Of a DNA stretch of 64,000 nucleotides, positions 33,110 through 46,086 are shown in pieces (positions within the stretch are counted from its first letter, which is position 1; each line of letters begins with the position of its first letter). Below the pieces are notes generated by a model that searched no databases, was not told the DNA's origin, and saw nothing but the letters and a program-made list of their open reading frames with translations. The DNA is taken from assembly GCA_017311315.1 (NCBI GenBank), contig CM029642.1, forward strand, positions 17,587,879 to 17,651,878, read 5' to 3'. The position numbers and the translations under genes were made by a program. The stretch is from Dendrocalamus latiflorus (Eukaryota; Streptophyta; Magnoliopsida; Poales; Poaceae).

Positions 33110-33909
33110 TATAGTTAGTTATATGCTTGGGGTTGTCGGGGCTATATACGTTAGATGAAACCAAGTTCTGCTTATAAGTGTATAACAATTATCCTAGGCA
33201 ATCAGCAGGTAATTAACCTACCTACAGTATCCTTCACTTGAAGAGACTAGAGAATTGGAAGTCGAACCCAGAATTCACGTTTTCTTTTTGATCAGATGTG
33301 TTGGTTTGTGGTCAGGCTCGGCGCGGCCTCTGCCAAAACTTCGCTCGTCCGGCAGATGGTTGTGTTGGCTGCCAAAACTTAATCGGTCCTAGCTATGCTT
33401 TACTAGCTAATTTACTGTAGTACGCCTGAAAAATCATCCCGATGCAACGGGTGTTCAGCCATTCAAGAATAGCTCATGCAGACGCCAACTGATACTACTG
33501 GTCCAAGAGAGAGATGTTTAGTACGACTAATTTTTATCCCTTCCCCGATCAAAGTAAGCGCATGCAATCCTGCAACACATTTGCAGAGTACTGTGTTAGG
33601 AGTTGTGTTCAGACTACTCTTGGTCATTGGCTAAGTGATCAGTGATTTTCTCCATGCATATACAAGTTACCCTTGCGTCGCCAAATAAAATATGATAAAT
33701 AGCATGTTTTCTCCGACATTAGTACGATCCATGGATCCCTTATGTCTGACTTAATTTCTTATTTTTTCCACATAGAGGACAGAAATAAATTAATTAAGCA
33801 GATTAACAGAAACAAATTAAGCAGATAGTCCATGTAACTAGTACTCCAATGACAGATCAGATGAATAATACAGAAAAAAAATAACCGAATTTTAATTTTA
33901 TCTGAGTGA
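33110..33909. repeat. 3' flank shared between MATH-BTB copies 3 and 5
   Basis: 33115-33235 matches 48930-49045 (GGGGTTGTCGGG, CAAGTTCTGC, AATTAACCTACCTACAGTAT), and 33690-33880 matches 49085-49245 (AAATAGCATG, CGACATTAGTAC, ATCCATGGATC). These show that whole gene blocks were duplicated, not just coding exons. Confidence 0.7.
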
Positions 33910-35009
33910 CTAAGTCCAAAGGTCAACAAGCTTGGCCATAAGCTCCTTGCAAACAGACGGGCAGCTTGTCATGAGATGCTCATAACCATCGGTTGCCATG
34001 ACTGCTTTCATATTCCGAGGTAAGCCGAGGAACTTGAATATCGCCTTCTTGAGCCCATGGCAACGATGCTGCTCGGCTAAGGCCAATGTGGTCGCCGCCG
34101 TCTTCACGTCGAGGCACCTACATAGCTTGTCCTCGCAGATTAACTTGAGCCTCTCCAGGTTGTACCTGTCCGCCGCTACAAGTAAATGTTGAGCGATTGC
34201 TACTGCATCTCCCTCGTTTATCTCTGGCAACTCATCCATGTATATGAAGTGAAGCAGCGCCTTGAACACATAGGCGTCCATGTCGTTGATACATATGGAT
34301 CTTGCAGTCTTCTCCCTCATGGAACCAAACAGCTCCGCCTTGAAGACCGGCGACCGAGCGGCGAGCACATACCGATGCGCAGCAAACGTCTTCCTGCCAA
34401 CATCGAACATGACATCCGCCCCCTCCTGGGTCAGGAGGAGATCGCCAAGATGCCGGTGCATGTTAGACGGTGGCACCTCGACGAACGACTCCTCCACGAC
34501 CGGCTCCTCGACGCATAGCTCCTTAAGGACGGTGACGTCGCACCGGATGGTGAGGCGGCCGTTCTTGAGATGATCTGATTTCTCTAGCTCCTCCCTTCTG
34601 ATGAACCTCAACCATCCCAACACGCGTTCATGCTTCGTGAAGGTGTGCTTGGCTGTGCAGCGGTACGACGGCACTACCCTCCCGCCACCGTCGAGTAGAT
34701 CGAACTGGAACTCGGCATCGACGTCCTCGTGATTGGCTGGACTGACATGGTGGAGGAAGACGGATATGCAATCGGCACACTCTTGCTTGATGCCGTTGGG
34801 AAAATATTTGATACGCCATGTATAACCTCCTACCTCAAAAGTGCATGAGTGGGTGCAGCTGCCGGTGCTGATGGCCTCCTTGGTCCGGGAGTAGCTGTGA
34901 TGTTGAGCACGTGGTACCCTCTCGCCAAGGCGGCGACAACGATGGTGGACGTGGAACGTGACGGAACGGGGGCACCATCGCCGGCTGCGAACGGCGTCGA
35001 GGTCGCCAT
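33910..35009 (-). pseudogene. MATH-BTB gene, copy 3, one-base frameshift
   Basis: ATG at 35009 starts MATSTPFAAGDGAP and a MATH domain to YHVLNI. One base is missing near 34893, where other copies encode Asp-Gly, so the first frame soon ends. All downstream sequence is one clean frame to the TGA at 33910: SYSRTKEAISTGS, FEVGGYTWRIKYFPNG, the BTB (FDVGRKTFAAHRYVLAARSP, LLHFIYMDELPEINE) and the tail GYEHLMTSCPSVCKELMAKL. Apart from that base the copy looks complete (about 365 codons), so the break is recent or could be a sequencing error. It runs opposite to copy 2, tail to tail. Confidence 0.85.
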
Positions 35010-36318
35010 GACAAGGCCGGATCGAAGTGTTGCAAACCAGACCACGATGAACCGGGTACTAAAAATTTTGTTAACGAGTAGTTTGTCGGGAAAACACCAG
35101 GATCAAAACCCAAAACAAGCTATCTGGACGATATCTGGCTGCTCAGGAAGCATTCATGCCCTCTCGGCTGAAACCTGCATGTTGAACTGCCTAGAACAAC
35201 ATTTTGCCTGAACGCTAAAGCCTCATCAGAACACAGCAGAGAAAACATGCGAGCAGAGGAAGGGAGAAAACAGAGCTTGCGGTGCAAAAAACTCCCTGCA
35301 CTTTTCTGGGTTTTTTCCTTCTTATTAAAACAGCAAAACTGGAAACTGATTACAAGATCAGAACCGAATCAACTCCTCCTAAATTTTCCTATCTGCTAAC
35401 AATGGAAATCTATCTGCTAAAAACACGAAACCAAAAAACAAACCGATTCTTATTCCACAGGGAAACAAGTCGGACTCAAAACAGAAACTAATCATTTCAC
35501 CGAGCAAGAATATTTTTCAACACAGTTGGATTTTGATGGAAACTTAAGGACGTAAGAAATCTGGTATGTTACGATACCATCCATCTCTAGCCACACAAAT
35601 TCTGTTGCAGTGTTGTCTTCAGAACTCTCCGTGGATTGCTTTTGTTGGTGAGTGAATTGGGGGTTATCCTGCTAGGTATGTGATCCAAGTTGGAACAAGT
35701 CCGTATCTAACTAGTCTGATATAATACGGTTTAATGTTCAGTGCAATGAAGTAGTTCTCATGCATGTCTGCAGTTGCAACCGGATTTTTGATTCGGATTT
35801 ATGTATTACAAGTTCTTAGAGACGTAGATGGTTCTAGATGAAACAGGTAGGGGTGTAATTGGAGCAGATACAAATGGATATCACATATCCTGTATACTAT
35901 TTCATATTTTTTCTCAGAGTCGAAGTCAGCTATAGATAATACTGGATACCTATTTTTCCATTCCGTATTTGTCCCATAAACCTTCGGACGGTCGGTCAGA
36001 TGGAAATTATCTGTTTCTTTACACAGGACATTGGACAGCAGGATGCAATCAAAGCGAACATATAGAGACTAATCATAAGATGTCGAAGGAAGAACACTCG
36101 GTATTCCCCGCCTATTTAGATGTGACAATCTGCTTATATGTTATCTTGTTCGTAAATGAAGTCGCAACAGATTTCCTCATATCACTTGACATACGGATAT
36201 ATATATACACACACACACTCATTCCATATCTTATTCCATTAGTTTGGAGTCAGAGTCGGACACGGATAATGCCGGATACCCATTACCTCATCTGTATTCG
36301 AAAGTGTCAGATGGAAAT
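35010..36318. other. 5' flank of copy 3, no gene
   Basis: 35520-35790 resembles 57425-57570 (GAAACTTA.GGACGT, TTCAGAACTCTCCGTG) and 39975-40090 (TCCTGCTAGGTA, AGTAGTTCTCATGCATG), showing the promoters were duplicated along with the genes. A short CA run is near 36210. Confidence 0.55.
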
Positions 36319-36505
36319 TATCTTATCTGTTTGCACCTCTAAAAACAGGGCTACTATTTTTAATTTTTTTTTAAAAAGAAAAGGCAACATTGCTAGTGCT
36401 ACATATTAAATTATCTTATCTGTTTGCACCTCTAAAAACAGGGCTACTATTTTTATTTTATTTTTTAAAAAAGAAAAGGCAACATTGCTAGTGCTACATA
36501 TTTAT
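36319..36505 (+). repeat. Direct tandem duplication of about 91 bp
   Basis: The segment from ATCTTATCTGTTTGCACC to TTGCTAGTGCTACATATT occurs twice head to tail, differing mainly in the length of a T/A run. Confidence 0.9.
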
Positions 36506-39114
36506 CATGTGCGCGTCTACTTACATTGAATTTACAATGTAGTGCGGAGTGTAGTTGAACGCCCTTCGAAAGGGAGCCATCAACCATGTTTAATGGTAGT
36601 CGAAGAGGCTATGTGCCATGTTTCACCTTTATATATTGGAGCTAAGAGATAAAAGAGCTGCAGAAATTTAGCGCTACCCCTAGGCTGTACGTAACTACGG
36701 AGTGCATGCAGGGAGGAAAACTCCACGGATATATAGGTTTTGCTGCTAGCAACTCATGAGCTATGTAGTAAGCATGACGAGCTGCTTGCGTTACTCTTAT
36801 GTAGTTGCAGGCTTGCGAGGTATCGGGACTGCATACATTAGCCAGGTTGCTCCAACCCGTGGCAAGTGAAGTAAGGATTGTCGTGGATGGAGATCAAGGA
36901 TGCTAAAGATTATCGACGAACGAAGATACTGAAAATGAAAAATAGTGTTGTATAGAACCAAAAAAATTTGAAAGTATCTTTGGATGTTTAAGAGTCGTAT
37001 CAGTATCTCAGTTTGCCTTTGTCTATTAAATTGGATAGTTTCAGGTGACTGGTGCACCCAGGCTGGTGGGATGCTTCTGTAAACTCAAGGGAGAGCGCAG
37101 GCTATTGTGCCTGTACTTTTTTTTTTTTTGCTTTGGAACCTTGTAGTTTTGGCTTCTGATAATAGAAATAGGAATTTCCAGCTCAAAAAAAAAAGTTCTT
37201 CGTACAGTAATTCTCCCAAGTACGTAACTGGTAATTTAGCTACCTACTCAAGACTGGAGACGATGTTTAACCCACCATGGATGTCTTAATTTGCTTTCGC
37301 TGGGCCTGCTGCAATCTACCGAAGCACATCCGATTGCAAGAGGCAGCGGTTTGCAGGCAGGTGATGTGATGCAGGCTGGCAACACGGCAACACGTATTAG
37401 GCTCAATCATAACCATGCTTATAACGCCTAAGAAAAAATCTCGATGAGAAAACCAAACACTGGCAACAAAAAATCTTGGTGAGAATATTAATTCATGTAC
37501 AGTCCAATTAATGTACATATTATTGGTCTCAACAGAGAAATGTATGTGAGTAACTGCATGCAATAATTTGCAACATTTGTAGTGTTGTGATACTCTGTTA
37601 GGAATGCTCTTCAGCGCTCTTGGTGAATGGGTTTAGTGATTAGTGATTTTCCTGCATGAACGTTGGCACTGCATCTCATCATCAGCACTTCCGTCAAATA
37701 GAAGATTGTACCTAGTATTTTTCCTGTATATCTACTTAATTTGCTGATAGACATGAAGCTACGTTAACAAATAATAGAAATAGATTGAGCAAATAACCGA
37801 TGGAACTAGTACTCCATTAAAAGATCAGATGGATATACAGAAGAATGAGAAACAGCACTTCCACATGGAACACGCTACGACTGTTTACCGAAAAGAAATA
37901 ATATCTTCAGGTTACTTTTTTTTTCAAAAGGCAAGTAGGCTCTACTAATTCTTATGTATTATTATTACTCCAGATGCGTGCGTACACCTGTACCATTGAA
38001 TTTGCAATGAAAAATGTGGTGCAGAGGTAGTTGAACCAAACCCTTTTCAAAGAAGAACCATCAACCATGCAATGTGTCACATACTCATACAGCTCTCAAC
38101 GATGATATCAGGTTTCACCTATTTATATTGCAGCCAAAAGGATGGGGAGATATGTATAGATTTACTGCTAGCAAGCCCAACACTGGATGTGCTGTGGGGA
38201 ACAGAAACACCATGGATCGGTTGCTACCTGCTAGCCAGCAAGCACGAAGAGCTGCTTGCAGTACACTCGTCATCTCTTGTAGTTCAGTAGTAGTATTATA
38301 GGCTTGGGAGGTGTCGGGACTATACATGCTTTCTTTTTTTCCTCTTATGATTTTCGGCAGTTTTTCTTTCTCCTTTCAGAACTAATTTGATCGAGTACTC
38401 TCATCATTTCTTGCAGTTCTCTCATCATCTCTTGTAGTTCTATATAGGCTTGGGAGGTGTCGGGACTATATATGTTTTCTTTATGATTTTCTGCAGTTTC
38501 TCTCTCCCTTTTGGAACTAATTTGATCGACTCTAAAAGTTCCCAGCACGTTTGGCCATTATGGAGTTAGAATTGACATAGCCTGGCAGGAGCAATATTGC
38601 ACCATGTGAAACTCTGTTCATAATTGTCTTGGGAACAAGCTCACAGTGATTTTCACCACATTCAGAACGCAGCCCCGCATGGCAGCACTGTAATGCAGGA
38701 ACGTGTAGAACCTGTAGTTTTTAATAATACAAATTGGATTCCTCTGTTTCAATGGAAAAAGTCCGACAAATCAAATGCTATATTCTTGTAGTTTTCCTCC
38801 AACATTGAGGTTCCATTTGCGCCTTCATTTTAGTAGAAAATGAACTGTTTCCAAGAAATCCCTGCATCCTAAACAGGCATTGATAGTACATGGTGGTCAA
38901 CCTCTGAATTGACTAAAATTATCACTTTTAGACCAATTTAACTAAAATCTCATGGTCCATCCGCTATTTGGTTAAGTTTTCGCTGAGTAAGGACATAACA
39001 AAATACCGAGCATGTTATGAAACAAGCAATCAGTTCCCTAGTATAACAATAAAATGTACAACAAAAAGATGAAAACCCAAAAGTTACTTCTCTAACACTA
39101 CTGAGATTATAGGA
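36506..39114. repeat. Duplicated spacer DNA between MATH-BTB copies
   Basis: Segments recur elsewhere in the array: 36660-36830 resembles 40620-40790 and 38140-38320 (GCTGTACGTA, CTCCACGGAT, GCTAGCAACTCAT, GGTATCGGGACT). 37370-37530 resembles 42595-42750, and 37580-37870 resembles 47755-48020. I see no gene; short frames here are not supported. Confidence 0.55.
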
Positions 39115-39851
39115 CTAAGTGTGCCTTGATCTGAGCTCCTTGCAAAGAGAGGGGCAGCTTGTCATCAGATGCTTATACCCATCGGTCGCGCTGACTGCTC
39201 GCATTTTCGAAGGTAAGCTGAGGAACCTTGAACGTGACGGTGCGCGACGAACGTCTCCCCACCAACCTTGAACGTGACGTCCGCCCCCTCTGCGTTTCCG
39301 AGGAGGTCGCCGAGATGCCAATCCAGCTTTGGCGGTGGCGCCTTGACAAACGGCTCCTTCACGGATTTCCCCCTGACGAAGGCGATGTCGCACCGGATGA
39401 CGAAGCAGTCATCCTTGAGATACACCGACTTCTCTAGGACTTCCCTGCTGATGAACTGCGGGAATCCCCAGGTACTACGTGACAAGGTGTGCGTGAACCT
39501 TCTGCTGTACGCCGGCGCTGCTTGGCCGGCATGGTCGAGCAGATCGAACTGCGCGTCTATGTTCACGCCTTCGTTGGGGCCGACATGCTAGAGGAATACG
39601 GATATGAAGCGGCAGTGCTCCGCGAGGTTGCCGTTGGGGTAATATTTGATACGCCATGTGTGGCCTCCGATGAGGAAGGTGCAGGAGTACAAGCACTGGC
39701 CGGTATTTACAGCTTTGGTGCCGGAGTAGCCGTCGACCCTTAGAACGCGATTCCCTCTCTCTCTCTTGGCAACGACGGTGGAGGACGAACGTGTCGGATC
39801 AGGCGCGTCGCCGTGGCCGGCGGCCGAAAGTGCGGGCGCGGAGGTGGACAT
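39115..39851 (-). pseudogene. MATH-BTB gene, copy 4, BTB deleted
   Basis: ATG at 39851 opens MSTSAPALSAAGHG and a MATH domain (FLIGGHTWRIKYYPNGN) that meets a stop codon near 39588. MATH then continues in another frame (AQFDLLDHAGQAAPAYS, REVLEKSVYLKDDCFVIRCD) into the start of BTB (DVTFKVGGETFVAHRHV). There the sequence jumps to the C-terminal tail (KMRAVSATDGYKHLMTSCPSL) in yet another frame. About 100 BTB residues are missing, so the copy cannot make a CUL3 adaptor. Confidence 0.85.
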
Positions 39852-40315
39852 GGTTGAATGGAATAACGTACGGCCAGGTGGTGCAGATCGAGCAGAAGAT
39901 TACGATCGAGTCCCAAGTATTTGTCAGTCATATATCGGGAACCGCGACGATTTTCATGGCGAGTGAATTGCTGTCCTGCTAGGTAATTGACTAGTACCTG
40001 TGATCCGAATTGGAGTCTACGTCCGTGAGCAGCTAGCTAGTCTGAATTGATTACTGCTAATTCATGTTCAGTGCCATGAAGTAGTTCTCATGCATGGTGC
40101 GGTTGCACCCAGACTTTGTTTCTGATTTTATATTTCAGATGAAAAAGGGTTACCAATCTTTTTTTTTTTGGAAAGGTGATAGTGCTACGAATTCGTCATG
40201 CGAGCATCTACTTGATCACATTGAATTCACAATAAAAAAACGTAGTGCAGAGGGTAGTTGAACGCTCTTCAAAGAGGAACATCAACCATGTGTAATGGCA
40301 CTGAAAGATGCAGGC
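39852..40315. other. 5' flank of copy 4, no gene
   Basis: Shares short phrases with the flank of copy 3 (AGTAGTTCTCATGCATG near 40080). No coding signal. Confidence 0.5.
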
Positions 40316-40615
40316 GAGCAAGTCCAATAATGATTTTATAGCCAAGTTAGTCAACATTTTTGCTGATGTGGAGGAGAGAAGAGAGGAGAGAGATGAGAGC
40401 TTGGCTCATGCAAGCAACAAGCTGGGCACGAGAGCCTATGCAGTGGTGGGCTCAGATAATAAATGTATGTGAGGAGAAATAGGAAAGAGAATGTGAGACA
40501 TGGTACCACATAATAATAAAAAACCTTTTGTAGACAAATAGAAGACAAATTATTGTATAACTTGGCTCTTATAACTTGACTTATAGCCAAACACTTAGCT
40601 CTATTGGACTTGCTC
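40316..40615. mobile_element. MITE with GAGCAAGTCCAATA ends
   Basis: It starts GAGCAAGTCCAATAATGA and ends with the complement TATTGGACTTGCTC; the inner arms TTATAGCCAAGT and ACTTGACTTATAGCC extend the inverted repeat. 300 bp, non-coding. No clear target duplication. Confidence 0.65.
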
Positions 40616-41033
40616 TAGAAGAACTGTAGATATTTAGTGCTAGCCCTAGGCTGTACGTACTGCATGCAGGGAGCAAAACTCCACGGATAGGTTTGCTGCT
40701 AGCAACTCATCAGCTAGCTAGTAAGCGTGACAAGCCGCTTGCATTCCTCTCATCGTCTGATTGTAGGCTTGGGAGGTATCGGGACTACATACATTCCAAG
40801 GGATCCAGTGATTCGTATAGTAATGCTTCCAAGTATATAACTGCTAATTTAGCTGCCTAGTTCTCTCCACAGAAGACTGAAGACGAAAGTTCAACCCGCC
40901 ATTAATGTCTTAATTTCCGCTTGCTCGGCCTGCTGATTTTGAAGCCCATCTGATGCGGATACGCATATGTCTTACAATTTTCGGTTAAATATATTATTTA
41001 ACTGGAAAAAATTATTGAGCCGCATTAAATATT

Positions 41034-41253
41034 GAGTAATGCTATACAACATTCGACTATTTTTTAGGACAAAAACAGTCAGGTTGATCTGGAGCGTTAG
41101 ATCTCCATCCAACGGATCCACCCATACAAGTCCCCCTCCAAAAAAATGACCGCCTCCAAAAAAAATGATCTAGGGCGTTGGATCTCCATCTAACGGCTCA
41201 AAATCTGACTGTTTTTGCCCTAAAAAACAGTCGAATGTTGTATAGACACCCCC
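41034..41253. mobile_element. Mutator-type MITE, family B, perfect 9-bp target duplication
   Basis: Inverted ends share CTATACAACATTCGACT and CAAAAACAGTCAG. The flanks TTAAATATT (41025-41033) and TTAAATATT (41254-41262) are identical. The core has the same GTTGGATCTCCATC and CCCCCTCCAAAAAAA elements as family A, suggesting kinship. Confidence 0.8.
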
Positions 41254-41756
41254 TTAAATATTATCAGGTAAACTCTAATTTAATTGGGTCTTTAATTATT
41301 ATACTTAGAGATGCAGAGTTACTACTATTTTATTTAATTATATACAGGCCCATACTCGATCTACACAAGCCTAAAGTAAAGATGCGTTTACACGATTACA
41401 CGAGCGCGAGCTAAAAAGATTAATCAATAGGTGAACTCGCTCTTAATTAAATTTGGCTTTAATTATATGAGAACTGGCTACTACCTAATACTAGTATTTT
41501 AATTGTTCTCAGGTTTGTACGGAAAATAATTAACAAAGAGAGCAGTGCAGTGGAAGACAGCAGGCAGCATTAAAAGTTTTAATTGGAAAGCAAAGAAAGA
41601 AATATCAAGAAAAAAAGAGAGAAGAAAATCATGCATGTACAATCTAGCTAAAAAGAGAGAGAATACTTCGTACGGCCTGCATGCTATCTATGCTTTCCTA
41701 TGGCCACGTAACTTAGTTGGATCTTTAACTTAGTTGCTTAGGAGTTGTGAGTCTTA
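41254..41756. other. AT-rich spacer
   Basis: No gene. Polypurine-rich short frames near 41545-41733 are not convincing. Confidence 0.5.
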
Positions 41757-41977
41757 GGGCCTGTTTCTTTCAGCTGTAGATTCTGAGAAACAGCTGGTGA
41801 GTATCCAGCTAGTCAGAATTTGGAGAAGCTGGATAACCCCAGCTTCTGGCTACTAGTTCATTTTCTGGATTCTGTAGCTTCTGGCTACTTAGAATCTGGA
41901 TGAAAATCTAGACTGTTTGGAGGAGATGCAGATTCTGGGAGTAGCTGCAGCTGCCAGAAGCTGAAACAAACAGGCCC
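41757..41977. mobile_element. Tourist-like MITE (PIF/Harbinger), TTA target duplication
   Basis: It begins GGGCCTGTTTCTTTCAGCT and ends AGCTGAAACAAACAGGCCC, with TTA directly outside both ends (41754-41756 and 41978-41980). 221 bp and largely palindromic. Ends and 3-bp TTA duplication are typical of Tourist MITEs. Confidence 0.8.
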
Positions 41978-43770
<1,793 letters not shown>

Positions 43771-43949
43771 AGCATATCTAGTGCTAATAGTCTATTCAGT
43801 GCTAAAATGCTAAAACTTCTCCAGAGCCATTCGATCTAGCCTGTGTGGCTCAGATCGAGAAAGGTGGGATGCCCAACTCACTTATACAGTTTTTTAAAAT
43901 ACCCCTTGCAGAAGAATTCTTTCGCGAATATGCCCTCAGCCCCCTCTCC

Positions 43950-44420
43950 CTTTGTTTCTTCCCCCTCCCCGGCGATGCACTCCCGTTCTCCCGCGGCTCC
44001 CTCCCCGCCCCAGGAGCCGCCACCCCTCGGCCCTCCTCCCACGCCACTGAGCCGCCGGCGGCCGCCGCCTTCGGCTCCTCCTCCCGCGTGCGGCTGCGCC
44101 GTACCGCGCGCCGCAGCGAGCTCAGGGCCGACGCCTTCGGTCCCTTCCACCTGACCTCCGCCGTGACTCTCTGCTCCGCGCTCCCCTCCGGCTCCTGCTC
44201 GGCGGGCGGCGGCACAACCCTCAGCCCCGTGGCCCCAGGGGCCACCCCTGCGCGAGCACCGGGGGTCGCACCCTGCGCGCCACCTCGCCGCTGCCCCCGC
44301 CCTGCTCCATCGCCTCTGCCGCGTGCTGGGATTCCCCTGCACTGCGCCTCGATGGTGAGGACTGGGAGGAGGTCGTCTCCGTGGGTGATGAGGCCATGGG
44401 GGCAAAGGATGCAGCACTCG
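43950..44420 (-). pseudogene. Captured gene fragment in left arm (NT-C2-like)
   Basis: On the minus strand, about 44245-43950 reads AEVRWKGPKASALSSLRRAVRR followed by SRTREEE and, later, GGSVAWEEG. RWKGPK..LSSLRR..RN.TRE followed by WEE is the pattern I know from N-terminal C2 (EEIG1/EHBP1-type) domain proteins of plants. It is a fragment only, without the rest of the C2 domain. The family call rests on motif memory and needs a search. Confidence 0.45.
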
Positions 44421-45589
44421 ACACCGGCTACTTGAGAATACTGCTGCCAGCAAAGGGGGTTCTGACTTCTGAGATCCAGGAGAGATTTGAACCCCTCTAA
44501 TTGGATCTAGTTTCCATGGGAATGCAAACTTTTCTGGATGTATAACAGAGGAAACTACCGGAAGAATTTAGATGATATTGCGTGTGAAAGATGGCATTAC
44601 CTAGCATGTTTCAGAATCCTGACCAACATCAGCAAACTCTACCACTGACTGTAAAAACTTGCTGCGGTTACAGAGATTCATATGTATCAGATGATTGTTT
44701 GTACATATTCCATCATTTACTTAAGTTTATGTATGTTTGCATATACACTTGAACGAGTGAATCACAGTATTTGAACCTTGATATTGAAGATATTTTTGGT
44801 TTGTGCAAAGTTAGCGGTGTTGAAATTTTATGGAGATCAATTATTTTGCTTTTTCCAATAATGGTACAAGATAAACCAACAATATAACTGAATAAAGGGA
44901 GATGTTTGCAGGTTTCGAACTATATACAAAATATAAAGAGGCTGATACAACTATGATATTCTGTACACATTGTTTGCTCTACCAGTTCATACAATGAGAA
45001 GAAGTTTGGCGTGACAATACGACAAGATCGTTCAATCTGATGAATTCTTCTTGGCCTCTTGACAATAGGACCAGTGCAGCAGGCTCAATCCATTCCTCAA
45101 ATCCGGTGTCAGATGGAGAATGTCCTAAGTTATCTAATTGGACAATATGCTTCTCCGTTGCATCAGAATCCTTAGCGAAATAGTTCACAAACATCCCAGA
45201 TGAAGGAAGTCCTGAGATGGGCAATGTGAGTGCTTGCAACTCAGGTGCATCAGGGTCCACACCGGAAGGATTCTCAAATATCTTGCATACGACAGGCAAT
45301 TTGCTTAGATAGAACATCTGTAATCCCAGATTGCATCAATTAAACAACTACGGAGCAGATAAGCTCTAACTAACACGGTAACACCAATGGAGGATGTTCA
45401 TTCTAAGTAAAACCGAAAGAGGACGTGTATTGCAATTGGACGCAGTACAAGAAAAAATTGCTCCTTTTAGCATGAAAAGCGGATAAATTGGAGATACAAC
45501 TGGGTGGTGTAGTATTCCACATCTAGACTAATATGCACACACCCTTGAACAATTTCACACCCCGTACTCGTCCGCTGCCCCCTCGCCGG
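44421..45589 (-). other. Spacer of the Mutator-like element with an exon-like ORF
   Basis: The minus frame 45317-44979 (112 residues, MFYLSKLPVVCKIFENPSG... to ...SSHCMNW) directly follows an intron-acceptor-like TTACAG, has coding-like composition, and ends in TAG. I do not recognise the family. It may be another captured exon. The remaining DNA is AT-rich. Confidence 0.4.
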
Positions 45590-46086
45590 CGTCGAGTGCT
45601 GCATCCTTCGCCCCCATGGCCTCATCACCCACGGAGACGACCTCCTCCCAGTCCTCACCATCGAGGCGCAGTGCAGGGGAATCCCAGCACGCGGCAGAGG
45701 CGATGGAGCAGGGCGGGGGGCAGCGGCGAGGTGGCGCGCAGGGTGCGGCCCCCGGTGCTCGCGCAGGGGTGGCCCCTGGGGCCACGGGGCTGAGGGTTGT
45801 GCCGCCGCCCGCCGAGCAAGAGCCGGAGGGGAGCGCGGAGCAGAGAGTCGCGGCGGAGGTCAGGTGGAAGGGACCGAAGGCGTCGGCCCTGAGCTCGCTG
45901 CGGCGCGCGGTACGGCGCAACCGCACGCGGGAGGAGGAGCCGAAGGCGGCGGCCACCGGCGGCTCGGTGGCGTGGGAGGAGGGCCGAGGGGTGGCGGCGC
46001 CTGGGGCGGGGAGGGAGCCGCGGGAGAACGGGGAGTGCATCGCCGGGGAGGGAGGCGAGAGCGAGCCGGAGGCGACAGTGGGAGGA
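45590..46086 (+). pseudogene. Captured gene fragment in right arm, inverted copy
   Basis: The plus strand repeats the NT-C2-like fragment of the left arm in opposite orientation (VRWKGPKASALSSLRRAVRR, then NRTREEE) with few differences. Transcription across the element would produce an RNA that folds on itself. Confidence 0.5.
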
